Shown here: one piece after another, positions 1 to 8,246 of the stretch
Layout: the number at the start of each line of letters is the position of its first letter
Position numbering within the stretch: position 1 is the first letter of the stretch
Source of the DNA: Segatella copri DSM 18205
Lineage (GTDB): Bacteria > Bacteroidota > Bacteroidia > Bacteroidales > Bacteroidaceae
DNA: 64,000 nt
Assembly (NCBI RefSeq): GCF_025151535.1
Contig: NZ_CP102288.1
Span: 1,948,501 to 2,012,500 of the forward strand
Direction: 5' to 3'
Made by a program: the position numbers and the translations under genes
The notes under the pieces: model-generated
Database searches by the model: none
The model's input: only the letters and a program-made list of their open reading frames with translations
What the model was told of the DNA's origin: nothing

Positions 1-282
1 TATAATAAGAAACTAAATAAACATCACATCAAGGCGAAAGTTATTGTCATGGTGATGGAATGGGCTGGTATCATCGGAAGCGGCAAAGAAGCTAAATTTA
101 TCAAGTATTTCCAAAACACATATCATGGTAAATACCTGGTTCCAGCAGGCAACTCAGGTTCCAATGGCAGCAAAAATAAGTTTACAGAAGAAGAATACGC
201 TCAGTTTGTAGAAAAAATCAAACCCATTATCAATAGTAAAAAAGAGAAGGCTGTTGCGATTCCGATTCATGTCACTGCATAA
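1..282 (+). CDS. Hypothetical protein, 3' end only
   Basis: The frame is open from the first base of the window to a TAA at 280-282, so this is the last 93 residues of a gene that begins outside. An internal ATG at 49 is unlikely to be the start, because the frame upstream of it is open and codes for similar lysine-rich sequence. The visible part contains WAGIIGSGKEAKF and a lysine-rich tail (KIKPIINSKKEKA). I see no signal peptide or membrane segment and do not recognise the family. A non-coding stretch of about 440 bases follows. Confidence 0.55.
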   Translation, partial: YNKKLNKHHIKAKVIVMVMEWAGIIGSGKEAKFIKYFQNTYHGKYLVPAGNSGSNGSKNKFTEEEYAQFVEKIKPIINSKKEKAVAIPIHVTA

Positions 283-723
283 AATTATCTAGATATTTTG
301 TCTTTATCGCTTCAAGATATGGATTGTTCGAGTAACGAGCAATCCATTATTTTTTTTACACATTACCACTACCTTCATCCCAATCTCTCATTATCTGTAT
401 CCAAATTACTATTTATCTGTATAATTCACCTACTTCACCATACACATCTCCAGAACCTATCCATTTATCGGACTTTCTAAAATACAGATATTTCCTTATC
501 TCTTAGACAGATAGCCTAACTTACGAGACATAACGTAATTTGAGCAAATACAGTCGCGTATTTTTATTTTGAATACTTTTGCATTACTTTTGCACCCAGA
601 AACCTTTATGGGATGCATACCATATTCTTTATGAGCACTGCGGAACAGAAGTCTCACGCCGTGTTGGTTTCATGCAGATGATGCCTAGGGTGACTTCGGG
701 AAAAACACATCTGCCAAAACATT
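283..723. other. Non-coding interval and leader of the HTH/DUF3987 cassette
   Basis: No convincing gene is present. Bases 283-570 are AT-rich without clear structure. Two tandem promoter boxes lie at 574-592, so roughly 600-723 is probably a 120-nt leader. Within it, 674-680 (GCAGATG) can pair with 708-714 (CATCTGC), enclosing a TTCGGG segment. Whether this hairpin has a regulatory role is unknown. Confidence 0.5.
574..592 (+). promoter_or_regulatory. Tandem -7 boxes TACTTTTG
   Basis: TACTTTTG occurs at 574-581 and again at 585-592, each matching the Bacteroidota -7 consensus TAnnTTTG. They lie 11 bp apart and point toward the HTH gene at 724. No clean -33 TTTG was found. Confidence 0.6.
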
Positions 724-1083
724 ATGGAGAAGAAATATCTCTCGATGCAGCCTTTGCAAAGTTTGCAAGGTTTGCAAAACGTGCAAAGTGTGCAGTCTAC
801 ACAAGCCGTGCAAGCTCCTACCCTCACCCCACTCGACCAGTGGCACGACAACTATGAGGTGATGGAGATGTTTCACATCAGTCAGCGTACCTTGCAAACG
901 CTCCGTTCCAACGGCAAGCTGCCCTTCGCCAAGATGGGCGGAAGATGCTACTACAAGGAAAGCGACCTGCAACAACTCATGGAGGAATCCTACAGAGACA
1001 GCAGAGTGAAGCCTATGCCAAAAGACAAGGTTATGCCAAAGGTCGAGCAACCAGCAAAGGAAGGAGGCACACCATGCCAATGA
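724..1083 (+). CDS. Helix-turn-helix (MerR/excisionase-like) DNA-binding protein
   Basis: A 119-residue protein. The central part (about residues 42-90, NYEVMEMFHISQRTLQTLRS through GGRCYYKESDLQQLME) is the HTH_17-type fold used by excisionases and small plasmid or transposon regulators. It has the typical recognition helix followed by the 'kmGgR.yy...dl..ll' wing. The N-terminal tail is an oddity: residues about 9-27 are a repeat of L/V-Q-X units encoded by five 9-bp DNA units at 753-797. The stop overlaps the start of the next gene (1074), so the two are translationally coupled. It probably regulates or assists the primase/helicase genes downstream. Confidence 0.8.
   Translation: MEKKYLSMQPLQSLQGLQNVQSVQSTQAVQAPTLTPLDQWHDNYEVMEMFHISQRTLQTLRSNGKLPFAKMGGRCYYKESDLQQLMEESYRDSRVKPMPKDKVMPKVEQPAKEGGTPCQ
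753..797 (+). repeat. Five 9-bp TTTGCAAnn units (array 1)
   Basis: Five consecutive 9-mers (753, 762, 771, 780, 789) share the core TGCA(A/G). They lie inside the HTH gene and are read there as TTG-CAA-nnn codons. A partner array lies at 2162-2206. Confidence 0.8.
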
Positions 1084-1661
1084 CCATTGACCAACTCCAC
1101 GAGCATCGGATGCAATATTACCGACATCCCATCTCTAACGTGTTGAGCCACAACCGTGTGAGCATCTACCATCTTTGGACTTACATCACCAATCCTCTGC
1201 TCTACAAGCAAGCCACGGACACGCTCCGTGGCATTGCCGACGAGAAAGAGCGCAAGGCTTTCAAGGCAAAGGAATTTGACTACATCCTGGCAAGCGGCAC
1301 CTTCAGCAGTCGCAACGACCAAGGTCTCATCCAGCACTCCAGTCTGCTCTGCATCGACATCGACCACATCGGTTACGAACAGGTGGAAGACCTCAAGCAG
1401 CAATTCATACACGATGAGGTGATGAAGGAAAACTTCGAACTGGAACTGGCCTTCCGCAGTCCTTCGGGTGATGGACTGAAGCTCATCGTAGCAATAGACT
1501 TGCAAGAGGCTGACCATGCCACTTGGTTTCTTGCTCTGCAAAACTACATTCGATTGAATTATGGAGTGGACATTGACCCTGCTTGCAAAAACGTGAGCCG
1601 AGCCTGTTTCCTACCCTACGACCGACATTGTTACGTGAACCCACTCGTATGCCCTTTTTAA
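1074..1661 (+). CDS. BT4734/BF3469-family protein (VirE_N, primase-like N-terminal domain)
   Basis: A protein of about 195 residues. The start was set at ATG 1074 because AAGGAGG lies directly upstream and the frame before it is only the shadow of the HTH gene; ATG 1080 is an alternative. The domain is the BT4734-like N-terminal domain, recognised from LCIDIDHIGYEQVE, ELAFRSPSGDGLKL and DIDPACKNVSRACFLPYD. These acidic (DID) and SRACF motifs resemble prim-pol catalytic folds. In many Bacteroidota this domain precedes DUF3987 in one protein or in adjacent genes, as here. The likely role is DNA priming in replication of a mobile element; this is inferred from the family and not proven. Confidence 0.8.
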   Translation: MPMTIDQLHEHRMQYYRHPISNVLSHNRVSIYHLWTYITNPLLYKQATDTLRGIADEKERKAFKAKEFDYILASGTFSSRNDQGLIQHSSLLCIDIDHIGYEQVEDLKQQFIHDEVMKENFELELAFRSPSGDGLKLIVAIDLQEADHATWFLALQNYIRLNYGVDIDPACKNVSRACFLPYDRHCYVNPLVCPF

Positions 1662-1685
1662 GTGAAGAACGAAGAGTGAAGAAAC
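1662..1685 (+). repeat. GTGAAGAACGAAGAGTGAAG low-complexity repeat
   Basis: A purine-rich GTGAAGAA-type unit directly after the BT4734-like gene. A near-identical copy, on the other strand, is embedded in the RecD-like helicase gene at about 5255-5281. Confidence 0.5.
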
Positions 1686-1780
1686 AGCGTTCGGCGGCCG
1701 AAGGGAAAGCCAATTCAAATGCCTTTCAAATGGCATCATAACGTTATTAAAAACATCAAAAGTATAAGGAGATAACAATT

Positions 1781-3664
1781 ATGACAACTAAGAAATCATT
1801 CAGCCCAAAGCAATGGGCTAACATCAATACTGCGGAACAAATCCGCACAGTGACCAGTCGTATCGTGGAGATGGGTATCGACATCACCGCAGGCTATAAC
1901 CGTTGGCGCAACATCGCCTTTGGCATCTCGCTCGAAATGGGCGAGGAAGGCAGAAGCTTCTTCCACGACATCAGTCGATTCAATGCCGATTACAACCACA
2001 AGGAATGCGACAAACTCTATGACGACTGTATCAAGCGACTCAATTCCAACAGCAACCATTCTGGCATCAGCATTGCTTCTTTCTTCGGTTATGCCAAGGA
2101 AGCAGGGGTTAACATTACTATGGGAGTTGCTAACAGCACAAAAAACGCAATCTCTACAAACATTGCAAATGATGCAAACCTTGCAAACTCTGCAAATGAT
2201 GCAAACACAGAAGAACCCATCCCTCTGCCAACCTTCAGCGACAAAGTAGCCACCAACTTGCCCCCAATCTTCAAGGACATCACAACCTTGGGCAAGACAC
2301 CTACCGAGAAAGACATGCTCTTGCTTGCCTCCATCACCATTCTGAGCGGAGCCTTCCCAGAGGTCTTCGCCATCTATGATGACATGCGAGTATATCCTAA
2401 CCTCTTCACCTTCATCGTGGCAAACGCTGCCAGCGGCAAAGGACGTACCTCTGCTTGCCTCAAGCTGGTGAGTCCTATAGAGCAAGAAATACGTGAGGCC
2501 AATAAACAGGAGGTGGACGATTACCAACAGCAACTCGCCGACCTGCATGCCTTGGGCAACAAGAAGTCCGCTGCCATGCCTATGCCCAAGGAACCGCCTT
2601 ATCGCTCAATGTTGATACCAGCCAACTGTTCCTCTACTGCTATCTACCAAGCCCTCCACGACAACCACGACCAAGGCATCACCTTCGAGACTGAGGCTGA
2701 TTCGCTCGCCAACACCCTCAAGAGCGACTATGGCAATTTCTCCGATGGTCTGCGCAAGGGGTTCCACCATGAGGACATCACCTATCGACGTCGCAAGGAG
2801 AACGAGCACGTGGAGATTCACAACCCTAAATGGACGGTCTATCTCACAGGTACACCAGGACAGGTGAACAACCTCATCCCTTCACCTGAGAACGGACTTT
2901 TCTCCCGCTTTCTTTTCATGAAGGTGGATATTCCTGCCAAATGGCACAACGTGTTCAGCAAGGCTAAGCGCACCATCGATGAGGAAATGGAAGCCATCGG
3001 CAAGCGTGTCTTCCGCATCCATCAGCATTTGGTTGCTAGCAAAAGCATGAAGCCAAAGACTGGTCAGTCCTACTCGAATGACATTCTGTTTGAACTGACT
3101 GATGCACAAGGTGAGCAATTCAACAAATACTTCGACAGCCTAGTGGAGGAATACAAGAACATGTTGGGCAGAGACTTTGTGGCAAGCATCTACCGACTGG
3201 GACTGAGCACCTTCCGCATCGCCATGGTTTTGAGTATCGCAAGATTGGAGGAAACGCTTTCCGAAAGTCCCACAACCTCCATCTCTGAGAATGCAACAAC
3301 CTCCATTATTTGCCGAGACGAAGACTTGGACAATGCCATAACCATCGCTGACACACTGATGCAGCACGCCGCAAAAATCTTTGCCACGCTTATGCCAAAC
3401 AAGGAGGAAGACGGAACATTGGGAATCAAACTAAGCCCTAAGAGCGAAAGACTCTTCGAGAACCTTCCCGACAAGTTCAATCGCCAAACGGTTCTTTCTA
3501 TCGGAAAAAAGCTTGGCATTCCTCAGCGCACAGCCGAGAAATATGTAGGCGAATATGTCAACAAGCACGGTCTATGCAAACGAACAGGAAACGGCGAATA
3601 TGAGAAGGTTAAGCAACAAAACGCAGACGAGCGCAGCCTCCTACCGATGCTTGGAAAGTGCTGA
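1781..3664 (+). CDS. DUF3987 (VirE-like) primase-helicase/ATPase
   Basis: A 627-residue protein with RBS AAGGAGATAACA just before ATG 1781. Residues about 15-100 (TVTSRIVEMGID.. to ISIASFFGYAKEAG) look like a primase C-terminal (PriCT-2-type) helical domain. A linker follows containing an N-A-rich repeat (NIANDANLANSANDAN, about 128-143). The DUF3987 ATPase domain comes next, with a Walker-A-like ANAASGKGRT near 215. The C-terminus (about 555-615) is a winged helix (TVLSIGKKLGIPQRTAEKYV). Together with the preceding gene it gives the prim-pol / PriCT / helicase layout of mobile-element replication proteins. The linker is encoded by the second TGCAAA array. Confidence 0.82.
   Translation: MTTKKSFSPKQWANINTAEQIRTVTSRIVEMGIDITAGYNRWRNIAFGISLEMGEEGRSFFHDISRFNADYNHKECDKLYDDCIKRLNSNSNHSGISIASFFGYAKEAGVNITMGVANSTKNAISTNIANDANLANSANDANTEEPIPLPTFSDKVATNLPPIFKDITTLGKTPTEKDMLLLASITILSGAFPEVFAIYDDMRVYPNLFTFIVANAASGKGRTSACLKLVSPIEQEIREANKQEVDDYQQQLADLHALGNKKSAAMPMPKEPPYRSMLIPANCSSTAIYQALHDNHDQGITFETEADSLANTLKSDYGNFSDGLRKGFHHEDITYRRRKENEHVEIHNPKWTVYLTGTPGQVNNLIPSPENGLFSRFLFMKVDIPAKWHNVFSKAKRTIDEEMEAIGKRVFRIHQHLVASKSMKPKTGQSYSNDILFELTDAQGEQFNKYFDSLVEEYKNMLGRDFVASIYRLGLSTFRIAMVLSIARLEETLSESPTTSISENATTSIICRDEDLDNAITIADTLMQHAAKIFATLMPNKEEDGTLGIKLSPKSERLFENLPDKFNRQTVLSIGKKLGIPQRTAEKYVGEYVNKHGLCKRTGNGEYEKVKQQNADERSLLPMLGKC
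2162..2206 (+). repeat. Five 9-bp nnTGCAAAn units (array 2)
   Basis: Five consecutive 9-mers (2162, 2171, 2180, 2189, 2198) each contain TGCAAA. Here the motif is read as nnT-GCA-AAn (Ala-Asn), a different codon phase from array 1. Confidence 0.8.
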
Positions 3665-3868
3665 AAAAAGTAGTATCTTTGCAATGTGGTTAGGAAACGA
3701 GGGCTACGGACCATGATTTAGCTCAACGGCGACAAGACTTGCTCCGTACCCTCTCCGTACCTGCTCCGTACCAAGTCTATACATGCTCCGAGAAACTTAG
3801 TTTTGAGGGGATAAAGATAGAATTCATTTAGTGTTTAACAATTTAATATTAAAGAAAGGAACAAGATT
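3665..3868 (+). promoter_or_regulatory. Promoter and repeat-bearing leader of the DUF6266 gene
   Basis: TATCTTTG at 3674-3681 is a good -7 box, with TTGG at 3651-3654 as a possible -33. The leader carries three CTCCGTACC units at 3742, 3753 and 3764 (11-bp period), and a GGCTACGGAC stretch near 3700 that can pair with the TCCGTACC units. A structured or operator-bearing 5' leader is likely. Confidence 0.5.
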
Positions 3869-4663
3869 ATGGGAAAAATTAAACAAGGTATCCTTGGTGG
3901 ATTCAATGGAACCGTAGGAACAGTAGTTGGTGGTAGTTGGAAGGGCATGGCTTACATGCGTGGCAAGGCCCAGAGTATCAAGAACCCTCGTACCGAGAAA
4001 CAGATGTCACAGCGCATCAAGTTTGGTATGGCACAGAAGTTTGTCAAGGTGATGACAGCCTATTTGAAAGTGGGTTTCCGCAACTACACCCAGCATCAGA
4101 CAGCCACCAACGCGGCCATGAGCCACACCGTGCGCAACTGCATGGCAGGCAAGTATCCCGCCTTTGGTATCGACCCTAGCAAGGTATTGGTGAGTAGCGG
4201 TTCCTTGATGCCTGGCCGTTTCTGCACGGTGAAAGTGGCAAGCAACGTGGCGACCTTTTCCTGGGAGGACAACTCTGACGAGAGCCACGCCAGCATCGAC
4301 GATTTCGCCATGCCTCTCGTCTACAATTTCACAAAGGGCGAGGCAGTATTCACCACCGAAGATGCGAGTCGTATAGATTGCAAAACTGTGTTGAAACTCC
4401 CTGCCGATTGGTCTGACGACCTTCTCTCCTGCTACATCGCCTTTGCCTCTGTGCAAAACTCAAGCGTGAGCAACTCTGTGTATGTAGGCGACGTGAAGAG
4501 CGATGGCAGTGTGGAGCAAGGTGCCAACGGCATCCTCTACAACGACGGTGTCATCGACAAGAACAAGCCAAACGAGGGTTCTAACAAGGGTGACAATGGC
4601 GACAGCAGCACTACCACCCCAACAAATCCTAGCGAAGGAAGCGGTGGCGAAGGTCTAGAGTAA
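3869..4663 (+). CDS. DUF6266 family protein
   Basis: A 264-residue protein that starts MGKIKQGILGGFNGTVGTVV, the typical N-terminus of DUF6266, with GGSWKGMAYMRGKA and a basic segment KNPRTEKQMSQR next. The middle region is beta-rich. The last 35 residues are a low-complexity Gly/Ser/Thr/Asn tail. There is no signal peptide. The function of the family is not known; it is common in Bacteroidota and often found near mobile-element genes. It has its own promoter and a strong terminator at 4681, so it is probably expressed separately from the primase genes. Confidence 0.75.
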   Translation: MGKIKQGILGGFNGTVGTVVGGSWKGMAYMRGKAQSIKNPRTEKQMSQRIKFGMAQKFVKVMTAYLKVGFRNYTQHQTATNAAMSHTVRNCMAGKYPAFGIDPSKVLVSSGSLMPGRFCTVKVASNVATFSWEDNSDESHASIDDFAMPLVYNFTKGEAVFTTEDASRIDCKTVLKLPADWSDDLLSCYIAFASVQNSSVSNSVYVGDVKSDGSVEQGANGILYNDGVIDKNKPNEGSNKGDNGDSSTTTPTNPSEGSGGEGLE

Positions 4664-4680
4664 CCTCATTTCTAAACAAA

Positions 4681-4708
4681 AGGCAGACTAAAAAGTCTGC
4701 CTTTTTTG
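4681..4708 (+). terminator. Rho-independent terminator
   Basis: AGGCAGACT (4681-4689), an AAAA loop, AGTCTGCCT (4694-4702), then a T run. It serves the DUF6266 gene and lies 7 bases from the end of the convergent helicase gene. Confidence 0.85.
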
Positions 4709-4714
4709 TTATCT

Positions 4715-6244
4715 TCATCCTTCTATCTGCGTATTTGGCCAATTCACCAGATATAGCATCTCTGTGGCTCGTGTAAATGCAGTATAGAGCCAGTGGATAT
4801 AATCGGGAGTAAGCATTTCATCCGTCATATAGCCCTGGTCTACATAGACATGCGACCACTGTCCACCCTGCGCTTTATGACAGGTAACGGCATAGGCAAA
4901 CTTCACTTGCAGAGCATTGAAATACGGGTCTTGCCGGATTGCCTTCATACGGTCTGCCTTCAGGGGTATGTCCTGATAATCCTCCTCTATCTTATGGAAA
5001 AGCTGCTCTTGCTGATCATGGGTCAAAGCAGGAGCCTCACTCGTCAAGGTATCCAGCAATACCGTAGCCTCCAGTTCATAATTATCATAATCGGGAAATT
5101 TCAACAGAAGGGTGGCAAAATGAAAGCCGTAGAGGTCGATGCGACGGCTCACCTTCATCACCTTCGCTCTATCACCATTCGCAAGAAAAGCAGGAATCTC
5201 ATGACTTGGAACTTCGTTACTTTGAACTGTAGGATTAGCTAAAGTATTAAATTTTTCACTCTTCACTTTTCGTTCTTCACTTAATTGCCTTTCCTTTATC
5301 TTCTTCCTCTCCTCCTCCATCCAATAATAATTGTTCTTCACAATCATCAGCATGTCGCCACTCTCCAGTTCCTCTTCCCTATCAAGCACCATGTTGCGAA
5401 TGCCCTGGTTGAAGATGTTGGCGCGCTTGTTGCTACGAGTCACCACAATGGTATCGTCAAGTCCTACATGATGATAACTGTCGCCAAGCGCCTCGATGAG
5501 TTCTGCGCCCGGCATTTCCCTGATATCCGAGAAACCGGAGAAACGGATTTTAGGCAGCTGGGTAATGTCATCGTGGGTAATCATCTGACGGATGCGGGTA
5601 GCATTAAAGAGAATACCCGACTGCTGACTCTGACGGACTACTTCGTTCAAATCGCACTCATAAACCGACAGTCCATATCCCTGGAGCATCGCAGCAGAAA
5701 GGGCTGGTGATTCTTCCTCACCAACAGGAGGCAACTGTGCCTTATCGCCAATCAGCAAAAGTCGGTCATTACGTCCCTGATACACAAAATGAATCAGATC
5801 ATCTAGCAGACAACCGCTGCCAAAGGTGGTTCCGCCCAATCCCAGATTGGCAATCATCGAAGCCTCATCCACCATGAAAAGCGTATCAGTATAGAGATTA
5901 TCATTGAGATTGAACTGTCCATCCACTCCGGCAAACGCCTTTTCGCGATAGATGCGGCGATGAATGGTATAGGCAGGCATCCCGCTGTTCAGAGAGAAAA
6001 CCTTAGCCGCCCTACCCGTAGGAGCAAGGAGCATCACCTTCTGGCGAACAGCACGGAGCGTACGGACGATAGCACCCGAAAGCGATGTCTTACCGGTACC
6101 CGCACTACCCCGGAGAATCATCACAGCATGAGGATTACTATCCGTCATAAACTGCACGAAAACATCGAGTGCTTGAGCCTGTTCTGGGGTTGGCGGAAAG
6201 CCAAATTGCTGTAATATCTGATATTTTAACTCTTCAATGTTCAT
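4715..6244 (-). CDS. RecD-like ATP-dependent DNA helicase (SF1)
   Basis: A 509-residue superfamily 1B helicase. Walker A is GSAGTGKT (residues 46-53), motif Ia LLAPTGRAAKV, Walker B MVDEASM, motif III LLLIGDKAQLPPVGEE, and the C-terminal UvrD_C_2 signature VTCHKAQGGQW with YTAFTRATE near residue 490. It lacks the long N-terminal domains of RecD2 and is the short RecD-like form common in Bacteroidota, expected to unwind DNA during repair or recombination. The insert between the motor halves (about residues 310-345, KERQLSEERKVKSEKFN...) is low-complexity and encoded by a repeat that also occurs between genes at 1662, so it may be a repeat captured in frame. Confidence 0.88.
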   Translation of the reverse strand: MNIEELKYQILQQFGFPPTPEQAQALDVFVQFMTDSNPHAVMILRGSAGTGKTSLSGAIVRTLRAVRQKVMLLAPTGRAAKVFSLNSGMPAYTIHRRIYREKAFAGVDGQFNLNDNLYTDTLFMVDEASMIANLGLGGTTFGSGCLLDDLIHFVYQGRNDRLLLIGDKAQLPPVGEEESPALSAAMLQGYGLSVYECDLNEVVRQSQQSGILFNATRIRQMITHDDITQLPKIRFSGFSDIREMPGAELIEALGDSYHHVGLDDTIVVTRSNKRANIFNQGIRNMVLDREEELESGDMLMIVKNNYYWMEEERKKIKERQLSEERKVKSEKFNTLANPTVQSNEVPSHEIPAFLANGDRAKVMKVSRRIDLYGFHFATLLLKFPDYDNYELEATVLLDTLTSEAPALTHDQQEQLFHKIEEDYQDIPLKADRMKAIRQDPYFNALQVKFAYAVTCHKAQGGQWSHVYVDQGYMTDEMLTPDYIHWLYTAFTRATEMLYLVNWPNTQIEG

Positions 6245-6261
6245 ATTTCGAAAACTTTTAG

Positions 6262-6269
6262 TATCTTTG
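6262..6269 (+). promoter_or_regulatory. -7 box TATCTTTG
   Basis: A consensus Bacteroidota -7 element 52 bases upstream of the ATG at 6322. It should drive the 6322-7616 pair. Confidence 0.6.
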
Positions 6270-6321
6270 CAGAAAATTTACTGCACCAATTTGCTGTGCA
6301 AAAGTAATAATACTTTTTGAA

Positions 6322-6801
6322 ATGAGAAAAAGAATAAAGAATAATTATATTTTGGGAGCATGCGTCATCATCATGATGCTACTCTGTATTCTGAGTGTAA
6401 GCCAGCCCCTCCGCTTCCAGAAAGCCATGGCTAGCAGAGAAGCAGAGGTGAAGGAGAAACTGATGCTGATACGTCAGGCTGAAGAGAAATACAAGGCGAA
6501 ACATGGCGTATATACAGGCGATTTTCCGACACTGGTAAAAGGCAAGTTCTTACAGGAAGATGCCCAATACATTCCCTATGCAGACGGTAAGAAGTTTACA
6601 CTTGCTGCCACGGTTATCGTAGGGAAAAGCGGTAAGCAGATTCCAGTGATGGAATGTGGGGCCGGTTATGAGACCTTCCTCGACGGACTCGATGAAGGTT
6701 CCATCCAGCAGAAGATAGAGGAGGCCAACTATGCCGGCAACTATCCCGGACTCAAGATAGGCGATTTAACGACAGATAATAACAACGCAGGTAATTGGTA
6801 A
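6322..6801 (+). CDS. Hypothetical membrane-anchored protein
   Basis: A 159-residue protein with basic N-terminus MRKRIKNNY, one membrane segment (about residues 9-28, ILGACVIIMMLLCILSV), a helical region rich in Lys/Glu (about 35-62), and a small C-terminal domain (HGVYTGDFPTLVKGKFL...). The arrangement of an N-terminal helix running into a small soluble domain resembles pseudopilin-like proteins, but there is no prepilin cleavage motif, so that is only a shape resemblance. Its stop is 5 bases from the start of the DUF3822 gene, so the two form an operon. Confidence 0.7.
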   Translation: MRKRIKNNYILGACVIIMMLLCILSVSQPLRFQKAMASREAEVKEKLMLIRQAEEKYKAKHGVYTGDFPTLVKGKFLQEDAQYIPYADGKKFTLAATVIVGKSGKQIPVMECGAGYETFLDGLDEGSIQQKIEEANYAGNYPGLKIGDLTTDNNNAGNW

Positions 6802-6806
6802 CAGAT

Positions 6807-7616
6807 ATGCAAATAAAAGGTAACAACATTCAGCAAGCACGACTCACCATCCGCGTGAGCAGAAACACCCTCAGTTTTTCGGTAGTTGACCGTGAAGCTG
6901 AGCATCAGCTCATCTATGAACCTTACACAGTAAAGAGTGGTGTTTCGATGGCAGCCAACTTGCGTCAGGCTTTCAAGGAGAGTACTCTCCTGCAGCGGGG
7001 ATACCAGAAGGTACGCGTATATCTCGATTCGCCTATCCTGCTGGTTCCTATCGAAGAATTTCATGAAGAGGATATCGATGTGCTCTATCAGCATGCCTTC
7101 AACAGTCATAACAGCGATGCCATTCTCTACAGAGTGCAGCCGGAACTGAATGCGGTAGCGGTATTCCCTATCAACAAGGATTTGAAGATGGTGGTAGAAG
7201 ACAACTTCAAGGATGTCCGCTTCACACCTATCATGCAACCCATGTGGCACTATCTGCATCATCGCAGTTTCACCGGCATTCACCGCAAGCTCTATGTTTA
7301 TTTCCACGACAAGAAGCTGGACGTTTTCGGTTTCGAGAAGAACCGTTTCAAATTCTTCAACTCGTTCAATGCCGAGCATGCCAAGGATGCCCTCTATTTC
7401 ATTCTCTATGTATGGAAGCAGTTAGGATTCAACCAGATGCAGGATGAGTTGCATGTATCAGGCAATGTTCCTGATAAGGATTGGTTCCTCTACAACACGA
7501 AACTCTATATCAAGAAGACCTTCATTCTGAATCCTGCCGCCGAATTCAACCGTGCGCCCATCACAGAGATTAAAGGTCTGCCATTCGATTTGATGGCGCT
7601 GTACCTAAGTAAGTAA
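6807..7616 (+). CDS. DUF3822 family protein
   Basis: A protein of about 270 residues. The start was taken at ATG 6807; a TTG at 6795 would overlap the previous gene. It is recognised as DUF3822 from its overall layout: ARLTIRVSRNTLSFSVVD near the N-terminus, LIYEPYTVKSGVSMAANL, a central RKLYVYFHDKKLDVFGFEKN, and LYFILYVWKQLGFNQMQDEL. It looks like a soluble actin-fold-like (ASKHA-type) protein, but no catalytic residues can be named. It is usually found next to rsmD in Bacteroidota, as here, so a link to ribosome assembly or pilus-like functions is possible but unproven. Confidence 0.75.
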   Translation: MQIKGNNIQQARLTIRVSRNTLSFSVVDREAEHQLIYEPYTVKSGVSMAANLRQAFKESTLLQRGYQKVRVYLDSPILLVPIEEFHEEDIDVLYQHAFNSHNSDAILYRVQPELNAVAVFPINKDLKMVVEDNFKDVRFTPIMQPMWHYLHHRSFTGIHRKLYVYFHDKKLDVFGFEKNRFKFFNSFNAEHAKDALYFILYVWKQLGFNQMQDELHVSGNVPDKDWFLYNTKLYIKKTFILNPAAEFNRAPITEIKGLPFDLMALYLSK

Positions 7617-7710
7617 GACAAGAGTTGATAGTTAAAAGTTGACAGTTAAGAATTCAACAGAATAGCTTATCATAAAGTGCAATGTTCAACATTCAAAGTT
7701 CAAAGTAAAT

Positions 7711-8241
7711 ATGAGAATCATAACAGGACAATATAAGGGACGCCATTTCGACATTCCACGTTCGTTTAAGGCGCGTCCGACAACAGATTTTGCAAAGGAG
7801 AACATCTTTAATGTTCTGCAGGGATATATTGATTTCGAAGATACCTCTGCCCTCGACCTTTTTGCCGGTACGGGCAGCATTTCGCTCGAACTGGTATCAC
7901 GAGGCTGCAGCCGGGTAATCAGCGTAGAGGCCGACCGCGATCATGCCAACTTCATACGCCAATGTTTTCAGAAGTTGGGCGAAGACAAAGATATTCTGAT
8001 TCGTGGTGATGTATTCCGTTTTCTGAAGACCTGCAAGCAGAAGTTTGACTTTATCTTTGCCGATCCTCCATACGCCCTGAAGGAGTTGCCGCAGATTCCT
8101 GACCTCGTTCTGAATGGAGACTATCTCAACGAAGGAGGCATCTTCGTCTTTGAACATGGCAAAGACTATGATTTTTCCGAGCATCCACGATTTCTGGAGC
8201 ACAGAAGTTACGGAAGCGTAAACTTCTCAATATTCAGATAA
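7711..8241 (+). CDS. rsmD: 16S rRNA (guanine(966)-N(2))-methyltransferase RsmD
   Basis: A 176-residue class I SAM methyltransferase that modifies G966 of 16S rRNA during 30S assembly. MRIITGQYKGR and the RPTTDFAKENIFNVL segment are the RsmD N-terminal signature. SAM motif I is DLFAGTGS (49-56), the acidic motif II is VISVEADR, and the catalytic motif IV is DPPY (118-121). The length is normal for the family. The 94 bases upstream contain repeat-like AGTTGATAGTTAAAAGTTGACAG stretches. The downstream gene (cls) is convergent, with a purine-rich inverted repeat between them. Confidence 0.93.
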   Translation: MRIITGQYKGRHFDIPRSFKARPTTDFAKENIFNVLQGYIDFEDTSALDLFAGTGSISLELVSRGCSRVISVEADRDHANFIRQCFQKLGEDKDILIRGDVFRFLKTCKQKFDFIFADPPYALKELPQIPDLVLNGDYLNEGGIFVFEHGKDYDFSEHPRFLEHRSYGSVNFSIFR

Positions 8242-8246
8242 AAAAA

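Noticed and set aside
9..20. CIRCE-type operator before hsp20
   Set aside because: The inverted repeat before hsp20 (62601-62639) does not match TTAGCACTC-N9-GAGTGCTAA; no CIRCE was found anywhere in the window, including its start.
298..480. 60-residue frame after the first gene
   Set aside because: The composition is that of AT/CT-rich non-coding DNA and there is no ribosome-binding site or domain.
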